Part shown: piece after piece, positions 1 through 9,521 of the stretch
Position numbering within the stretch: the first letter of the stretch is position 1
Layout: each line of letters starts with the position of its first letter
DNA from: Caulobacter flavus
Lineage (GTDB): Bacteria > Pseudomonadota > Alphaproteobacteria > Caulobacterales > Caulobacteraceae
Reading direction: 5' to 3'
Assembly: GCF_003722335.1 (NCBI RefSeq)
Contig: NZ_CP026100.1
Coordinates: 62,001-126,000, forward strand
DNA length: 64,000 bases
The notes under the pieces: model-generated
Database searches by the model: none
Told to the model about the DNA's origin: nothing
Seen by the model: the letters and a program-made list of their open reading frames with translations, nothing else
Made by a program: the position numbers and the translations under genes

Positions 1-3
1 TGG

Positions 4-1767
4 TCAAAGTCCCGCCCCTGGCGTGGTGGCTTTCGGCTGGGCGCCGGCAATGATGAGTTCGTTCCGGCGCTGGACGCCGAGGAACGGGGCGATGCGGTCG
101 ATGACGCGGCCGGCGGCCGGCGTGGCCACCCACCCCCCGGTCGAGAAGCCGAAGGTCTTGGCCGTGCCGTGCGGTTCATCCAGCAGGATCAGGACGAAAT
201 AGCGGTCGGCCTCCAGCGGCCCCTCGGTGGGGAACACCGCGGCGAAGGACGAGACCTGGCGCTGGTGGTTGTAGCCCCGGATCGACGGGTCGTACTTCTC
301 GCCGGTGCCGGTCTTGCCGCCCACCGACAGCCCCTTGACGTCGGCGGTCTTGCCGCTGCCGCCGGTGACGTTGGCGCGCATGATCTGCAGCATCTGCTGC
401 GAAGTTTCCTCCGACAGCACGCGCGGACCTTCCGGGCGCACGCCGGGCGCCAGCTTGCGGATGGTCAGCGGCGGCATGGTGCCGCCGTTCAGCAGCGGGC
501 CGAAGGCGCGGGCCAGCGCCAGCGGACTGACGTTCATGCCGTGGCCGAACGAAGTGGAGGCCACCGCGTCCTCGTCCCACTTCTTGGGGGTAAGGGGGCG
601 GGCGGACTCGCGCAGTTCCACCTTGGCCGGCTTGGTCAGGCCCAGGTTGTTGTAATACTGGCTCAGCCGCTGGGCGCCGACGCCCTCGGCCAGGCGCGCG
701 GTGCCGATGTTGGACGAGTGCTGGAACACCTCGACCAGGGTCAGGATCTTGCGCGAGGCGTGGTAGTCGTGGATCGTGCGGTAGCCCAGCTTGTAAGGCT
801 CGCGGGCGTCGAAGGTCGAGCTGGGCGTGGCAACGCCCGTGTCGAGGCCGATGGCGACGGTGAAGGCCTTGAAGGTCGACCCCATCTCGTAGACCGAGGC
901 GGCCGCACGGTTCAGCTTGGCGTCGTCGCTGGCCTTGCCCGGGTCGTTGGGATCGAAGTCCGGATAGCTGGCCAGCCCCAGGATCTCGCCGGTGTGGACG
1001 TTGGTGACGATGCCGACGGCGCCGCGCGGACCAAACTCCAGGGCGGCCTTGCGCAACTCGTCCTCGAGCGCGGCCTGAACGCGCAGGTCGATCGACAGGG
1101 CGATGGGCGCGGCGCCCTCGCCTTTCGCGGCCGCCGCGTGGATGTCGTCGTTCAGCGCGCCCTCGGCGCCGGCCAGGCCCTTGCCGCCGCCGTCGACGAA
1201 GCCGACGAAGTGCGCGGCCGAGACGCCCAGCGGATAGACCCGGCGGGCCTGTTCCTCGAACTCCACGCCCGGCAGGCCCAGGTTGAAGATGGCGTCCTTC
1301 TGGGCCGGATCCAGGCCGCCCAGCAGGAAGGTGCGGCGATCGCCGAAGATGGCCTTGTCCAGGCGCTTGGCCGGCACCTGCGGCAGGGCCTTGCCCAGCG
1401 CGGCGCGGGTGGCCTTGGCGTCCCACACTTCCTTGGGGTCGATGTAGAGCGCGTAGTGGGTCAGGTCGACCGCCAGCAGCTTGCCCTCGCGGTCGGTCAG
1501 GTCGCCGCGCGCGCCCTCCATGGCCGCCAGGTAGCCGCCGTTCTTGCCGGCGTTGGAGAACACCGCCGCCCATGTGGCGCCGACCGCCAGCACCATGAAG
1601 GCGCAGCCGAACAGGGCCAGGACGAAGAAGATGCGGATGCTGGTGTCGTCCTCGGGCTTGGCCGCGGCGCGCGAGCGCTCGAAGGCGTGCTCCAGGCGCC
1701 AGACGCGCTCGATCAGCCAGCGCCAGGCCGGACCGCCGCCATGGGGGACGAGGTTGGCCAGGCTCAT
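4..1767 (-). CDS. ftsI: Peptidoglycan D,D-transpeptidase FtsI (PBP3)
   Basis: Septal class B penicillin-binding protein that cross-links peptidoglycan at the division site. The 587-residue protein has a cytoplasmic tail, one membrane helix at about 45-69, a PBP dimerisation region, then the transpeptidase domain. All three active-site motifs are visible: STFK at 297-300 (nucleophile S297), SSN at 351-353 and KTG at 485-487. The start overlaps the ftsL stop by 4 bp (ATGA), so the two are translationally coupled. It is the last gene of the mraZ-rsmH-ftsL-ftsI run inside the window; murE would be expected next, beyond the left edge. Identity is very secure. Confidence 0.96.
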   Translation of the reverse strand: MSLANLVPHGGGPAWRWLIERVWRLEHAFERSRAAAKPEDDTSIRIFFVLALFGCAFMVLAVGATWAAVFSNAGKNGGYLAAMEGARGDLTDREGKLLAVDLTHYALYIDPKEVWDAKATRAALGKALPQVPAKRLDKAIFGDRRTFLLGGLDPAQKDAIFNLGLPGVEFEEQARRVYPLGVSAAHFVGFVDGGGKGLAGAEGALNDDIHAAAAKGEGAAPIALSIDLRVQAALEDELRKAALEFGPRGAVGIVTNVHTGEILGLASYPDFDPNDPGKASDDAKLNRAAASVYEMGSTFKAFTVAIGLDTGVATPSSTFDAREPYKLGYRTIHDYHASRKILTLVEVFQHSSNIGTARLAEGVGAQRLSQYYNNLGLTKPAKVELRESARPLTPKKWDEDAVASTSFGHGMNVSPLALARAFGPLLNGGTMPPLTIRKLAPGVRPEGPRVLSEETSQQMLQIMRANVTGGSGKTADVKGLSVGGKTGTGEKYDPSIRGYNHQRQVSSFAAVFPTEGPLEADRYFVLILLDEPHGTAKTFGFSTGGWVATPAAGRVIDRIAPFLGVQRRNELIIAGAQPKATTPGAGL

Positions 1768-2195
1768 CGCGGAGCCTCCTCGGCGCCGGCGCTGACGCCG
1801 TCGGGGGCGTCGGCGGCGGCCAGGGCCGGGTCGGGCGTGGCGGCGATCGGCGGAGCCGGCGACTTCGAGGGGGGAACGGGCTTGCGGGCCACGTCGATCA
1901 GCGCATCCTCGCTGGTCTCGCGGTCGGGCGAGATCGGGGCCAGCTGCGCGGCCTGGGCCAGCGACTCGATGCGGCGCGGCTGCTCCAGGTGGGCGACCTC
2001 GGCCTGCAGCAGGCGCACCTTGATGCGCTCTTCCTCGATCTGGCGCTCGACCGAGGCGATCTCGGCGCGCTCGCGGCCGGCGAAGGCCTTGGCCATGTAG
2101 ACGCCCAGCACCAGGGTCAGCAGCACGCCGACGCCGACGATGTCGACGACGCGGAAGCCCCGCACGCGGCGATCGAAGACCTCCGAGATCCTCAT
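1764..2195 (-). CDS. ftsL: Cell division protein FtsL
   Basis: Small bitopic protein expected to join FtsB and FtsQ and to activate the FtsW/FtsI synthase. The 143 residues show a short basic cytoplasmic end, one membrane helix at about 18-38, then a charged heptad-like coiled-coil segment at about 42-75. The tail after about residue 100 is rich in Pro and Ala and looks disordered, which makes it longer than the enterobacterial protein. FtsL sequences diverge fast, so the call rests on topology plus position between rsmH and ftsI, with 4-bp overlaps on both sides. Confidence 0.88.
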   Translation of the reverse strand: MRISEVFDRRVRGFRVVDIVGVGVLLTLVLGVYMAKAFAGRERAEIASVERQIEEERIKVRLLQAEVAHLEQPRRIESLAQAAQLAPISPDRETSEDALIDVARKPVPPSKSPAPPIAATPDPALAAADAPDGVSAGAEEAPR

Positions 2196-3133
2196 GCCGA
2201 GGCCTCCCAGACGGGGGCCTCGGTGCGGATGGCCGCGCGCAGCTTGGACGAGCGGGCGCGCGGGTTGGCGGCCAGCTCTTCCTCGCCCGGCGCGATGGCC
2301 TTGGTCTGGATCAGCTTGAAGCTGGCCGGCGCGCCCTGGGCGGTCGGCGGCGCGTGGCGCGAGCCGCCCGGCGTGCGACCGGCGCGCTCGGCCAGGAAAT
2401 TCTTGACGATGCGGTCTTCCAGCGAATGGAAGGTGACCACGGCCAGGCGGCCGCCCGGCTTCAGCACGGCCTCGGCAGCGGCCAGGCCGGCTTCGAGCTC
2501 GCCCAGCTCGTCGTTGACGGCGATGCGCAGCCCCTGGAACGAGCGCGTGGCGGGATGGACCTTGGCGCCCTTGCGCCCGCCCAGGGCGCGCTCGATCACG
2601 GCGGCCAGATCGAGCGTGCGGGTGAAGGGCTGCTCGGCGCGGCGCTTGACGATGAAGCTGGCCACGCGCCGCGAGGCGTGCTCCTCGCCGTAGACATAGA
2701 GGATGCGGGCCAGCTCGACCTGGTCGAGCGTGTTGACCAGGTCGGCCGCCGTGGGGCCGTCGTCGCCCATGCGCATGTCCAGCGGACCGTCGCGCATGAA
2801 GGAGAAGCCGCGCTCGGCTTCGTCGAGCTGCATGGAAGACACGCCAAGATCCAGGGTTACGCCGTCCACCGACGCAGGCCCAAAATAGGCGGTGATTTGC
2901 GAGAAACGGTCCTGAATCAGCCGAAAGCGACCATCCGTCGCGGGAAGATCGGCCGTGAAGCGCTGCACCGTCGGATCGCGGTCGAAGGCGGTGACCGAGG
3001 CGCCGCTGGCCAGGATCGCGCGGGTATAGCCGCCCGCCCCGAAGGTGCCATCGAGGATCATGTCGCCGGGCTTGGCGTCGAGCGCCTCGACCACTTCGCC
3101 CAGCAGGACCGAGATGTGCGGCGCGGCGCTCAT
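2192..3133 (-). CDS. rsmH: 16S rRNA (cytosine(1402)-N(4))-methyltransferase RsmH
   Basis: S-adenosylmethionine-dependent enzyme that N4-methylates C1402 of 16S rRNA (formerly MraW). The protein of 313 residues begins with [11 protein letters not shown]; the early glycine-rich motif [10 protein letters not shown] is the SAM site, followed by the [11 protein letters not shown] and FHSLEDR blocks diagnostic for the family. The reading frame stays open upstream to 3745, but the ATG at 3133 is chosen because it overlaps the mraZ stop by 4 bp and matches the family start. Second gene of the division cluster. Confidence 0.96.
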   Translation of the reverse strand: MSAAPHISVLLGEVVEALDAKPGDMILDGTFGAGGYTRAILASGASVTAFDRDPTVQRFTADLPATDGRFRLIQDRFSQITAYFGPASVDGVTLDLGVSSMQLDEAERGFSFMRDGPLDMRMGDDGPTAADLVNTLDQVELARILYVYGEEHASRRVASFIVKRRAEQPFTRTLDLAAVIERALGGRKGAKVHPATRSFQGLRIAVNDELGELEAGLAAAEAVLKPGGRLAVVTFHSLEDRIVKNFLAERAGRTPGGSRHAPPTAQGAPASFKLIQTKAIAPGEEELAANPRARSSKLRAAIRTEAPVWEASA

Positions 3134-3597
3134 GCGACGCCTCCCAGGCGGGCGGCGCGCTGCTGGGCGCGCAGGGCGGCCAGGCCGTCGCGGGCCAGTT
3201 CGCGCTGGGTCGCGCGGTGGGCCTGGAAGGCGTCGCGCGACCAGATCTGGAAACGCTCGCCCAGGCCCACGATCGTGACCTCGTCGGTCAGGCCGAACAT
3301 GTCGCACAGCACGTCGGGCAGGGTGATGCGGCCGGCGGTGTCGAACGACAGGCGGGCCATGCCGCCCAGGACGCTGGTCTCCAGCGCAGAGCGCACCGGA
3401 TCGCCGAAGGGCAGCTCGTCGATCACCGCCTGGTAGCGGTCGAACAGAGCCTTGCCGCCGGCTTCCAGGCAGTCGGCCTCGATCGAGGGGAAGCAGAAGA
3501 TGCCGTCGAAGGGGCCCGAGACGGCGGCGCGGAACTCCTGCGGCACCACGAGGCGCCGCTTGCTGTCCAGCTGCTTCTCGAACGTCGAGAGGAACAC
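3130..3597 (-). CDS. mraZ: Transcriptional regulator MraZ
   Basis: DNA-binding regulator at the head of the division and cell-wall cluster. The 155-residue protein has the two tandem AbrB-like halves of MraZ, each with its DxxxR motif: D11-R15 within DSKRR and D86-R90 within DTAGR. MraZ of other bacteria forms a ring that binds short TGGG repeats upstream of its own gene, and three such repeats with 10-bp period lie at 3654-3677. The next genes rsmH, ftsL and ftsI follow with 4-bp overlaps, so autoregulation would set their level too. Confidence 0.95.
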   Translation of the reverse strand: MFLSTFEKQLDSKRRLVVPQEFRAAVSGPFDGIFCFPSIEADCLEAGGKALFDRYQAVIDELPFGDPVRSALETSVLGGMARLSFDTAGRITLPDVLCDMFGLTDEVTIVGLGERFQIWSRDAFQAHRATQRELARDGLAALRAQQRAARLGGVA

Positions 3598-3653
3598 CCC
3601 GCCAACCCTTGCCCAAAACGCCGTCGCCCCAGCACGAGTCCGACCGGCCCGAA

Positions 3654-3677
3654 TGGGTTAACATGGGATGAAGTGGG
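3654..3677. promoter_or_regulatory. Candidate MraZ operator: three TGGG boxes
   Basis: TGGG occurs at 3654, 3664 and 3674 on the plus strand, exactly 10 bp apart, 57-80 bp upstream of the mraZ ATG. The known MraZ site is a series of TGGG-type boxes with the same period. A fourth position (3684) reads TGAC and is degenerate. Confidence 0.65.
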
Positions 3678-3866
3678 AAACAATGACACCAGAGGCCATT
3701 TCGCCAGGAATTCAAAGGCGCTAGCGGTAATATCGAACCGCTCAAATTGGTTAATTTCGGAACATACAGACAACTGGATTTCTATCCACAGACTCGCGCA
3801 CAGACGCGTCCCATCGCCGCCCATTTCGGGGAGCCTTGGGGCGCTTGGGGTTGCGGAAAGTTTGAT

Positions 3867-4253
3867 GGACCAGACGGCCTGTAAGCCGGGTTCTGTGCCG
3901 CCCCTGTGAACAGGGACGCGACGATCATTCCTCTTGGCCGCCCATTGCTGGACGACTCTCGCGACCAACCCGGATCCTCTCGGCCAGTGACGACCTAGCC
4001 GGCAAGCCGGCGCGGGATCCCTATTCGGTCTTGCTCCAGGCGGGGCTTGCCATGCCGTCCCTGTCGCCAGGTCCGCGGTGGGCTCTTACCCCACCCTTTC
4101 ACCCTTCCCGCCCCGTAGGGAGGAGGTTTGCTTTCTGTGGCGCTTTCCCTGGGATCGCTCCCGGTGGGCGTTACCCACCGCCTTGTCACCGTGGAGCCCG
4201 GACTTTCCTCGACTCCCTTGCGGGATACCGCGATCGCCCGGCCATCTGGTCCG
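3867..4253 (-). ncRNA. rnpB: RNase P RNA (class A, alphaproteobacterial)
   Basis: Catalytic RNA of RNase P, which trims the 5' ends of tRNA precursors. Read on the minus strand, the conserved 5' block GAGGAAAGTCCGGGCTCC (with the P4 strand) lies near 4195-4215 and the 3' block ACAGAACCCGGCTTACAG near 3880-3897. The terminal stem P1 is formed by 4240-4252 and 3867-3879, which pair over 13 bp with one G-U. Open reading frames drawn through this stretch are spurious. Ends are inferred from the P1 helix and may be off by a few bases. Confidence 0.93.
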
Positions 4254-4301
4254 CGCTCTCTTTGACGGCGGATGGACCGGCGGTCAATGACGGATCGCCG
4301 C

Positions 4302-4402
4302 GCGTCCTTCGAGGCTCGCCTTCGGCTCGCACCTCAGGACGAGGTGTTCAGTGCAAGGAAGTCCTCATCCTGAGGCGCCCGCGCAGCGGGCCTCGAAGGA
4401 CG
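4302..4402. repeat. Dispersed palindrome, GCGTCCTTCGAGG type
   Basis: Long imperfect inverted repeat: GCGTCCTTCGAGG at 4302-4314 pairs with CCTCGAAGGACGC at 4390-4402, and CCTCAGGACGAGG at 4332-4344 pairs with CCTCATCCTGAGG near 4363-4375. I recognise this as a type of extragenic palindrome common in alphaproteobacterial genomes. It lies between two minus-strand genes (paiB-like and rnpB); one copy in this window. Confidence 0.8.
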
Positions 4403-4409
4403 CAAGGCC

Positions 4410-5015
4410 TCAGCCCTCGCCCCGCATCCACTCAGCCACCGGGTGATCGCCCAGCGCCGCGATCACGCCGGCGCGTTCGGCCTCGCGCTTGTTCTGGCCG
4501 AGCTTGAACGTGCCTTCCAGGCGCTCGACGTGCAGCCGGGCGCCGACGATGCCGCGCAGCAGGGCGTCGAACTTGGCGGGGGTCATCTTGTCCCGCGTCC
4601 AGACCGGCTTGGGCAGGAGGCGCGCCTCCTCCTGGGCCGACAGGTCGTCGAGCAGCTGGATGGTCTCGGCGCCCGACAGCGGCGTCACGAAGCCCTCGGC
4701 CTCGACCGAGACGTAGTTCCAGGTCGGCACCTGGTCGTCGGTTCCGTACCAGTCGGGACTGACATAGGCGTCCGGACCGCTCGCCAGGGCCACGGCGGAA
4801 AAGCCGGTGACCACCGCCCCGGCCAGCGCGTTCATCCGCGACAGGTGGAAATCCAGGAACAGGCCGTCGGCGTCCAGGTCGCGCACGACCACCGGCGCCT
4901 GGGCCACGAACGGCCGGCCGCCGACGCTGGCGCACAGCGTCACGAACGAATGCTCGGCGAGGAAGGCGAGCAGGCGCGCGCGGTCCTCGACGTGGAACGA
5001 CCTGGCCGGATGCAT
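4410..5015 (-). CDS. PaiB-type FMN-binding protein
   Basis: Member of the PaiB / FMN-binding negative regulator family (split-barrel flavin fold). The 201-residue protein begins MHPARSFH and carries the family blocks around PxWYG (SPDWYGTDDQVPTWNY) and the central DLSAQEE stretch. Family members are described as negative transcriptional regulators or flavin-dependent enzymes; the real substrate is unknown. The frame is open upstream to 5267, but the ATG at 5015 overlaps the amidase stop (TGATG) and fits the family length. Confidence 0.83.
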   Translation of the reverse strand: MHPARSFHVEDRARLLAFLAEHSFVTLCASVGGRPFVAQAPVVVRDLDADGLFLDFHLSRMNALAGAVVTGFSAVALASGPDAYVSPDWYGTDDQVPTWNYVSVEAEGFVTPLSGAETIQLLDDLSAQEEARLLPKPVWTRDKMTPAKFDALLRGIVGARLHVERLEGTFKLGQNKREAERAGVIAALGDHPVAEWMRGEG

Positions 5016-5740
5016 CAGGCGCCCGCCGCCGCCCGCAGCAGGCCCACCAGACGCGCGCGGGTCTCGCCGTCGGCGACCCCGTCGAAGCGGCTCTGCAACC
5101 AGTGGCGCTGGAAGGCGGCGACCACGGTCTCGGTCCATTCGTCGTACTGGCCCGAGGGCGCGCAGTCGAAGCCCAGGCGGGTCAGCCCGGCCTGCAGCGC
5201 GAAGACGCCGGTCCCCTCCTCGCCCCGCCCCAGCGGCGCGCCGGGCGACGACGGCGGCTCGACCCACAGGCCGTGGCCGCTTTCCGCCAGGCGCTTCCAG
5301 GGGAACAGCTCGCCCGGATCGATCTTGCGGGCGGGGGCGACGTCGGAGTGGCCGATGATGCGGTCGTCGTCGATGGTCCAGCGCGAGCGGATGTCGGCCA
5401 GCAGGTTGATCACCGAGGCGACCTGCGCTTCGGGAAAGGCGCGGTAGCCGAACTCGTGGCCCGGGTTGACGATCTCGATGCCGATCGACGACGAGTTGAT
5501 GTCGCGCACGCCCTTCCAGAAGGCCGCGCCGGCGTGCCAGGCCCGCCGCTCCTCGGCGACCAGGCGGAACACCCGGCCGTCTTCTTCCACCACGTAGTGG
5601 GCGCTGACCTTGGCCTCGGGATCACGCAGGCGCTCGATGGCCGCCTCGCCGCTCTCCATGCCGGTGTAGTGCAGCACGACGGTGTCGGGCACGGCCTTGC
5701 GGGCGTCGAAGTTCGGCGACGGGGCCTCGACGATGGTCAT
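5015..5740 (-). CDS. N-acetylmuramoyl-L-alanine amidase, AmpD/AmiD type
   Basis: Zinc amidase that cuts the bond between MurNAc (or anhydro-MurNAc) and the stem peptide. The 241 residues hold an N-terminal Amidase_2 domain with ligands H24, H131 and D141, catalytic E89 and K139 in the AmpD-like block HSDVAPARKIDPG, and a C-terminal peptidoglycan-binding (PG_binding_1) domain at about 175-235. No signal peptide is evident, which favours a cytoplasmic recycling role. That role would affect beta-lactamase induction in species with AmpR. Translationally coupled to the exporter upstream (ATGA at 5737-5740). Confidence 0.9.
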   Translation of the reverse strand: MTIVEAPSPNFDARKAVPDTVVLHYTGMESGEAAIERLRDPEAKVSAHYVVEEDGRVFRLVAEERRAWHAGAAFWKGVRDINSSSIGIEIVNPGHEFGYRAFPEAQVASVINLLADIRSRWTIDDDRIIGHSDVAPARKIDPGELFPWKRLAESGHGLWVEPPSSPGAPLGRGEEGTGVFALQAGLTRLGFDCAPSGQYDEWTETVVAAFQRHWLQSRFDGVADGETRARLVGLLRAAAGA

Positions 5741-6630
5741 TGCGAGCGGTCCTTGAGAAACATCAACAGCGGCGTCACCTGGTTGCGGCGCAGGGCCACG
5801 ATCAGAACGCCGGCAAGCGCCAGAGCCGCGCCCAGGCCCATGCGCAGGTCGAAATGGTCATGGGTGATGGCCACGCCAAGACCTATGGTCATCAGCGGCG
5901 TCATCAGGGTGAGCGGAGCGATCAGGTTGGCCTCGTAGCGCTGGATCAGCCCGTAATAGCCGGTGTGGGCGATCACCGACACCACCAGCGCCGAATAGGC
6001 CACCGCCCCGACGAACGGCCAGCCGACGGCCAGGGCCTTGCCGGTCGCGCCGGGCTCCAGGGCGAGACTCGCCGCCGCCAGCAGCCACACCGAGGTAAAG
6101 CCCACCCAGGCCTGCAGCTGCAGCGGCTTCACCCGCTGGATCTGCTTCATCATCACCGCCCCCAGCGAGCCGGCCAGGGCCGAGGCCACGACCAGCCACA
6201 GCCCCAGCGACAGGGAAAAGCCGTGCGGGTTCCAGATCACGATCAGCGCGCCGGCCAGCGTAAGCGCGATGCCGACGCCGCGCCGCCAGTGGATCTTCTC
6301 GCCCAGCATCAGCACCGACAGCAGGGTGGTGAACGGCACGCCGGCCTGCACCACCACCGCCGCGGCCGACGGCGAGGCGGTCTGGAAGCCCATGAACAGC
6401 AGGGCGAAACCTCCTGCCCCCATCAGCACGCCGACCGCCAGCATCCGCCAGGTCGGCCGGGGCGCGGGCAGCAGCCACGGCAGGGTCACCGCCGCGACCA
6501 GGGCGAAACGCACCGCCGCGTAGAACAGCGGCGGCACGCCCCAGTGGGCGACCACGATCTTGGAGACGATGTTGTTGCTGGCCCAGATCAGGCAGATCAG
6601 CACCAACAGGCCGAAGTCGCGTAGGGACAT
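5737..6630 (-). CDS. EamA/DMT-superfamily permease
   Basis: Ten-helix drug/metabolite transporter with two EamA repeats, starting MSLRDFGLLVLICLIW. The first repeat covers about 4-130 and the second about 140-285; the end is basic and hydrophilic. Start chosen at 6630 because GGAGAGG precedes it; an in-frame ATG at 6642 and a longer frame to 6735 are possible but would add a poorly hydrophobic leader. Substrate is not predictable. The gene is divergent from the monooxygenase at 6789, and two palindromes lie in the shared promoter region. Confidence 0.86.
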   Translation of the reverse strand: MSLRDFGLLVLICLIWASNNIVSKIVVAHWGVPPLFYAAVRFALVAAVTLPWLLPAPRPTWRMLAVGVLMGAGGFALLFMGFQTASPSAAAVVVQAGVPFTTLLSVLMLGEKIHWRRGVGIALTLAGALIVIWNPHGFSLSLGLWLVVASALAGSLGAVMMKQIQRVKPLQLQAWVGFTSVWLLAAASLALEPGATGKALAVGWPFVGAVAYSALVVSVIAHTGYYGLIQRYEANLIAPLTLMTPLMTIGLGVAITHDHFDLRMGLGAALALAGVLIVALRRNQVTPLLMFLKDRSQ

Positions 6631-6710
6631 GCCTCTCCGCATACGCGGCCACGAGGACCATGCGCAATGAAAACCGACGCCGTCGCACGCGCCGCAATTG
6701 ACGTCGGGTC

Positions 6711-6724
6711 CAAACGGTCGTTTG
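6711..6724. promoter_or_regulatory. 14-bp palindrome CAAACG-GT-CGTTTG
   Basis: Perfect inverted repeat between the divergent exporter and monooxygenase genes, of a size typical for TetR-family operators. Only 3 bp separates it from a second palindrome. Confidence 0.55.
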
Positions 6725-6727
6725 CTG

Positions 6728-6742
6728 GTGAACATCGTTCAC
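6728..6742. promoter_or_regulatory. 15-bp palindrome GTGAAC-ATC-GTTCAC
   Basis: Perfect 6-bp arms with a 3-bp centre, 47 bp upstream of the monooxygenase ATG. Candidate operator for one or both divergent genes. Confidence 0.55.
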
Positions 6743-6788
6743 TTAAAACAGGATCCGGGCTCACCGGACCACGGGGACGGAGACGGCC

Positions 6789-8264
<1,476 letters not shown>

Positions 8265-8283
8265 CCGGCCGCCGCCCCGCGCG

Positions 8284-8754
8284 TCAGTTGATCGCGACCG
8301 GCGCGGGCGAGGTCACTCCCAGATAGCCCAGAACCCCGTAGTACGACACGACATCGGTGAAGATGCCGCCGCCCGAATAGCCGGCGCTGGGGTTGGTCCA
8401 GTAGACCGAGATGGTTTGCTTGCCCGTCGGGTGGAGCGGCCCCAGCAGCATCTCGAAATTGTCGATGTAGAGCATGCCGGGGGCCACCCGGACGTTCCAT
8501 GGCGTGCCCACGAAGGTGAACTGGTCGCAGCCCGAGCCGCCGGTGACCGTGGCGCTGGTGACGCTGGCCGAGGCGCCGCCCGCTGGAACACTGAAGGTCA
8601 TGGCGATGTCGCACGACGCCCCGCCGTCGAAATTCATGATGCCCACGGTGGTGAAGGTGGTCGGATTGGGCGTGATCACCTGGGCGTGGGCGCCAGTGGC
8701 GGCAAGCGCCCCCGACATCAGGACGAGCGCGAAGACGCGCGAGATCCAGGACAT
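8284..8754 (-). CDS. Secreted protein of unknown function
   Basis: 156-residue protein with a clear signal peptide (MSWISRVFALVLMSG... ending at AHAQ, about residue 24) followed by a Gly/Ser/Thr-rich, beta-strand-like mature part. The pattern of alternating hydrophobic and small residues resembles small secreted beta-sandwich proteins, but I recognise no family. Start at ATG 8754, preceded by GGGAG at good spacing; an upstream in-frame start at 8793 would add a hydrophilic leader. Only two cysteines in the mature part (in the ASCDI and SGCDQ contexts), which could form one disulfide. Confidence 0.68.
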   Translation of the reverse strand: MSWISRVFALVLMSGALAATGAHAQVITPNPTTFTTVGIMNFDGGASCDIAMTFSVPAGGASASVTSATVTGGSGCDQFTFVGTPWNVRVAPGMLYIDNFEMLLGPLHPTGKQTISVYWTNPSAGYSGGGIFTDVVSYYGVLGYLGVTSPAPVAIN

Positions 8755-8800
8755 TGGCGACTCCCTAGTCGTTGGTTGCTTTTGCACAACCATCGGTACA

Positions 8801-8818
8801 ATTTACAGTCATGTAAAT
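8801..8818. promoter_or_regulatory. 18-bp palindrome ATTTACA-GTCA-TGTAAAT
   Basis: Perfect 7-bp arms in a locally AT-rich stretch, 47 bp upstream of the secreted-protein ATG (8754, minus) and about 107 bp upstream of the lipoprotein start at 8925. Candidate repressor or activator site. Confidence 0.5.
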
Positions 8819-8924
8819 CAATGCCGGGAGCGACTTGCGACGGCATGGAACCCAAGGCCCAGCTTGCCGTTCCTGATCAGCGTTCACACCCTATGATGGG
8901 CGCGAAGCAGTGGAGCGGGGCATC

Positions 8925-9499
8925 ATGCGGGCGGTTCTGACGAAGATTGCGATTCTGGGCGCGGCGGCGTCCCTGGCCACCGGCTGCGCCACGGCCCAGC
9001 CCAGCTATCCGGCCAAGCCGTCCCAAGCCGCCACGGCCAGCAAGCCTCCCCCGCCCCCGCCAGGGACTCCGACGGCGACGGCCGCCCCGACGGCTGGCGC
9101 GAGAAGTCGATGGAGATCGGCACCCAGCCGGCCCGCGACGTCGGCCTGTCGAAGAAGAAGATCCCGCCGGTGCTGGAAGAGGCCCTTGCCGATCCCTACA
9201 GCCTCAAGGGGCTGAAGACCTGCGCCAAGCTGGTGGCCGAGATCCAGCGGCTGAACGACGTCCTGGGTCCGGACTACCAGACCGGCAACGAGTACACCGA
9301 AAACCGCACCGGCAAGCTGGCCGAGGCCGGCGGCAAGGCGATCGTCAACTCGATCATCCCGTTCCGCAGCCTGGTGCGCGAGATCTCTGGCGCGGCGCCG
9401 GCCGACCGCCACCTTGAAGCCCTCGGCGACGCCGGCCTGGCGCGGCGCGGCTTCCTGCGCGGGGTTCACCAGAAGCAGGGCTGCAAGCAGCGGTTCTAG
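8925..9499 (+). pseudogene. Lipoprotein gene split by a frameshift
   Basis: The first part (ATG at 8925 after GGAG) encodes a lipoprotein signal ending in the lipobox LATGC (C21) and a Pro/Ala-rich linker. At a C-rich tract near 9047-9060 the good coding frame moves: from 9065 the other frame reads DSDGDGRPDGWREKSMEIG and continues to a stop at 9497-9499, with a helical C-terminal part. Adding one C in the tract joins both halves into one protein of about 191 residues. Either a real inactivating deletion, phase variation in a homopolymer, or a sequencing error. I recognise no family. Confidence 0.72.
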
Positions 9500-9521
9500 A
9501 CCACGCCTGCGGCCGGCGCCG

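Noticed and set aside
169-2100. Long open frame antisense to ftsI and ftsL
   Set aside because: High-GC genomes give long shadow frames; the protein is rich in Gln, Gly and Arg and has no motif, while the opposite strand holds ftsI with all active-site motifs.
3868-4262. Small open frames across the RNase P RNA
   Set aside because: The sequence is explained by conserved RNase P RNA blocks and a pairing P1 stem.
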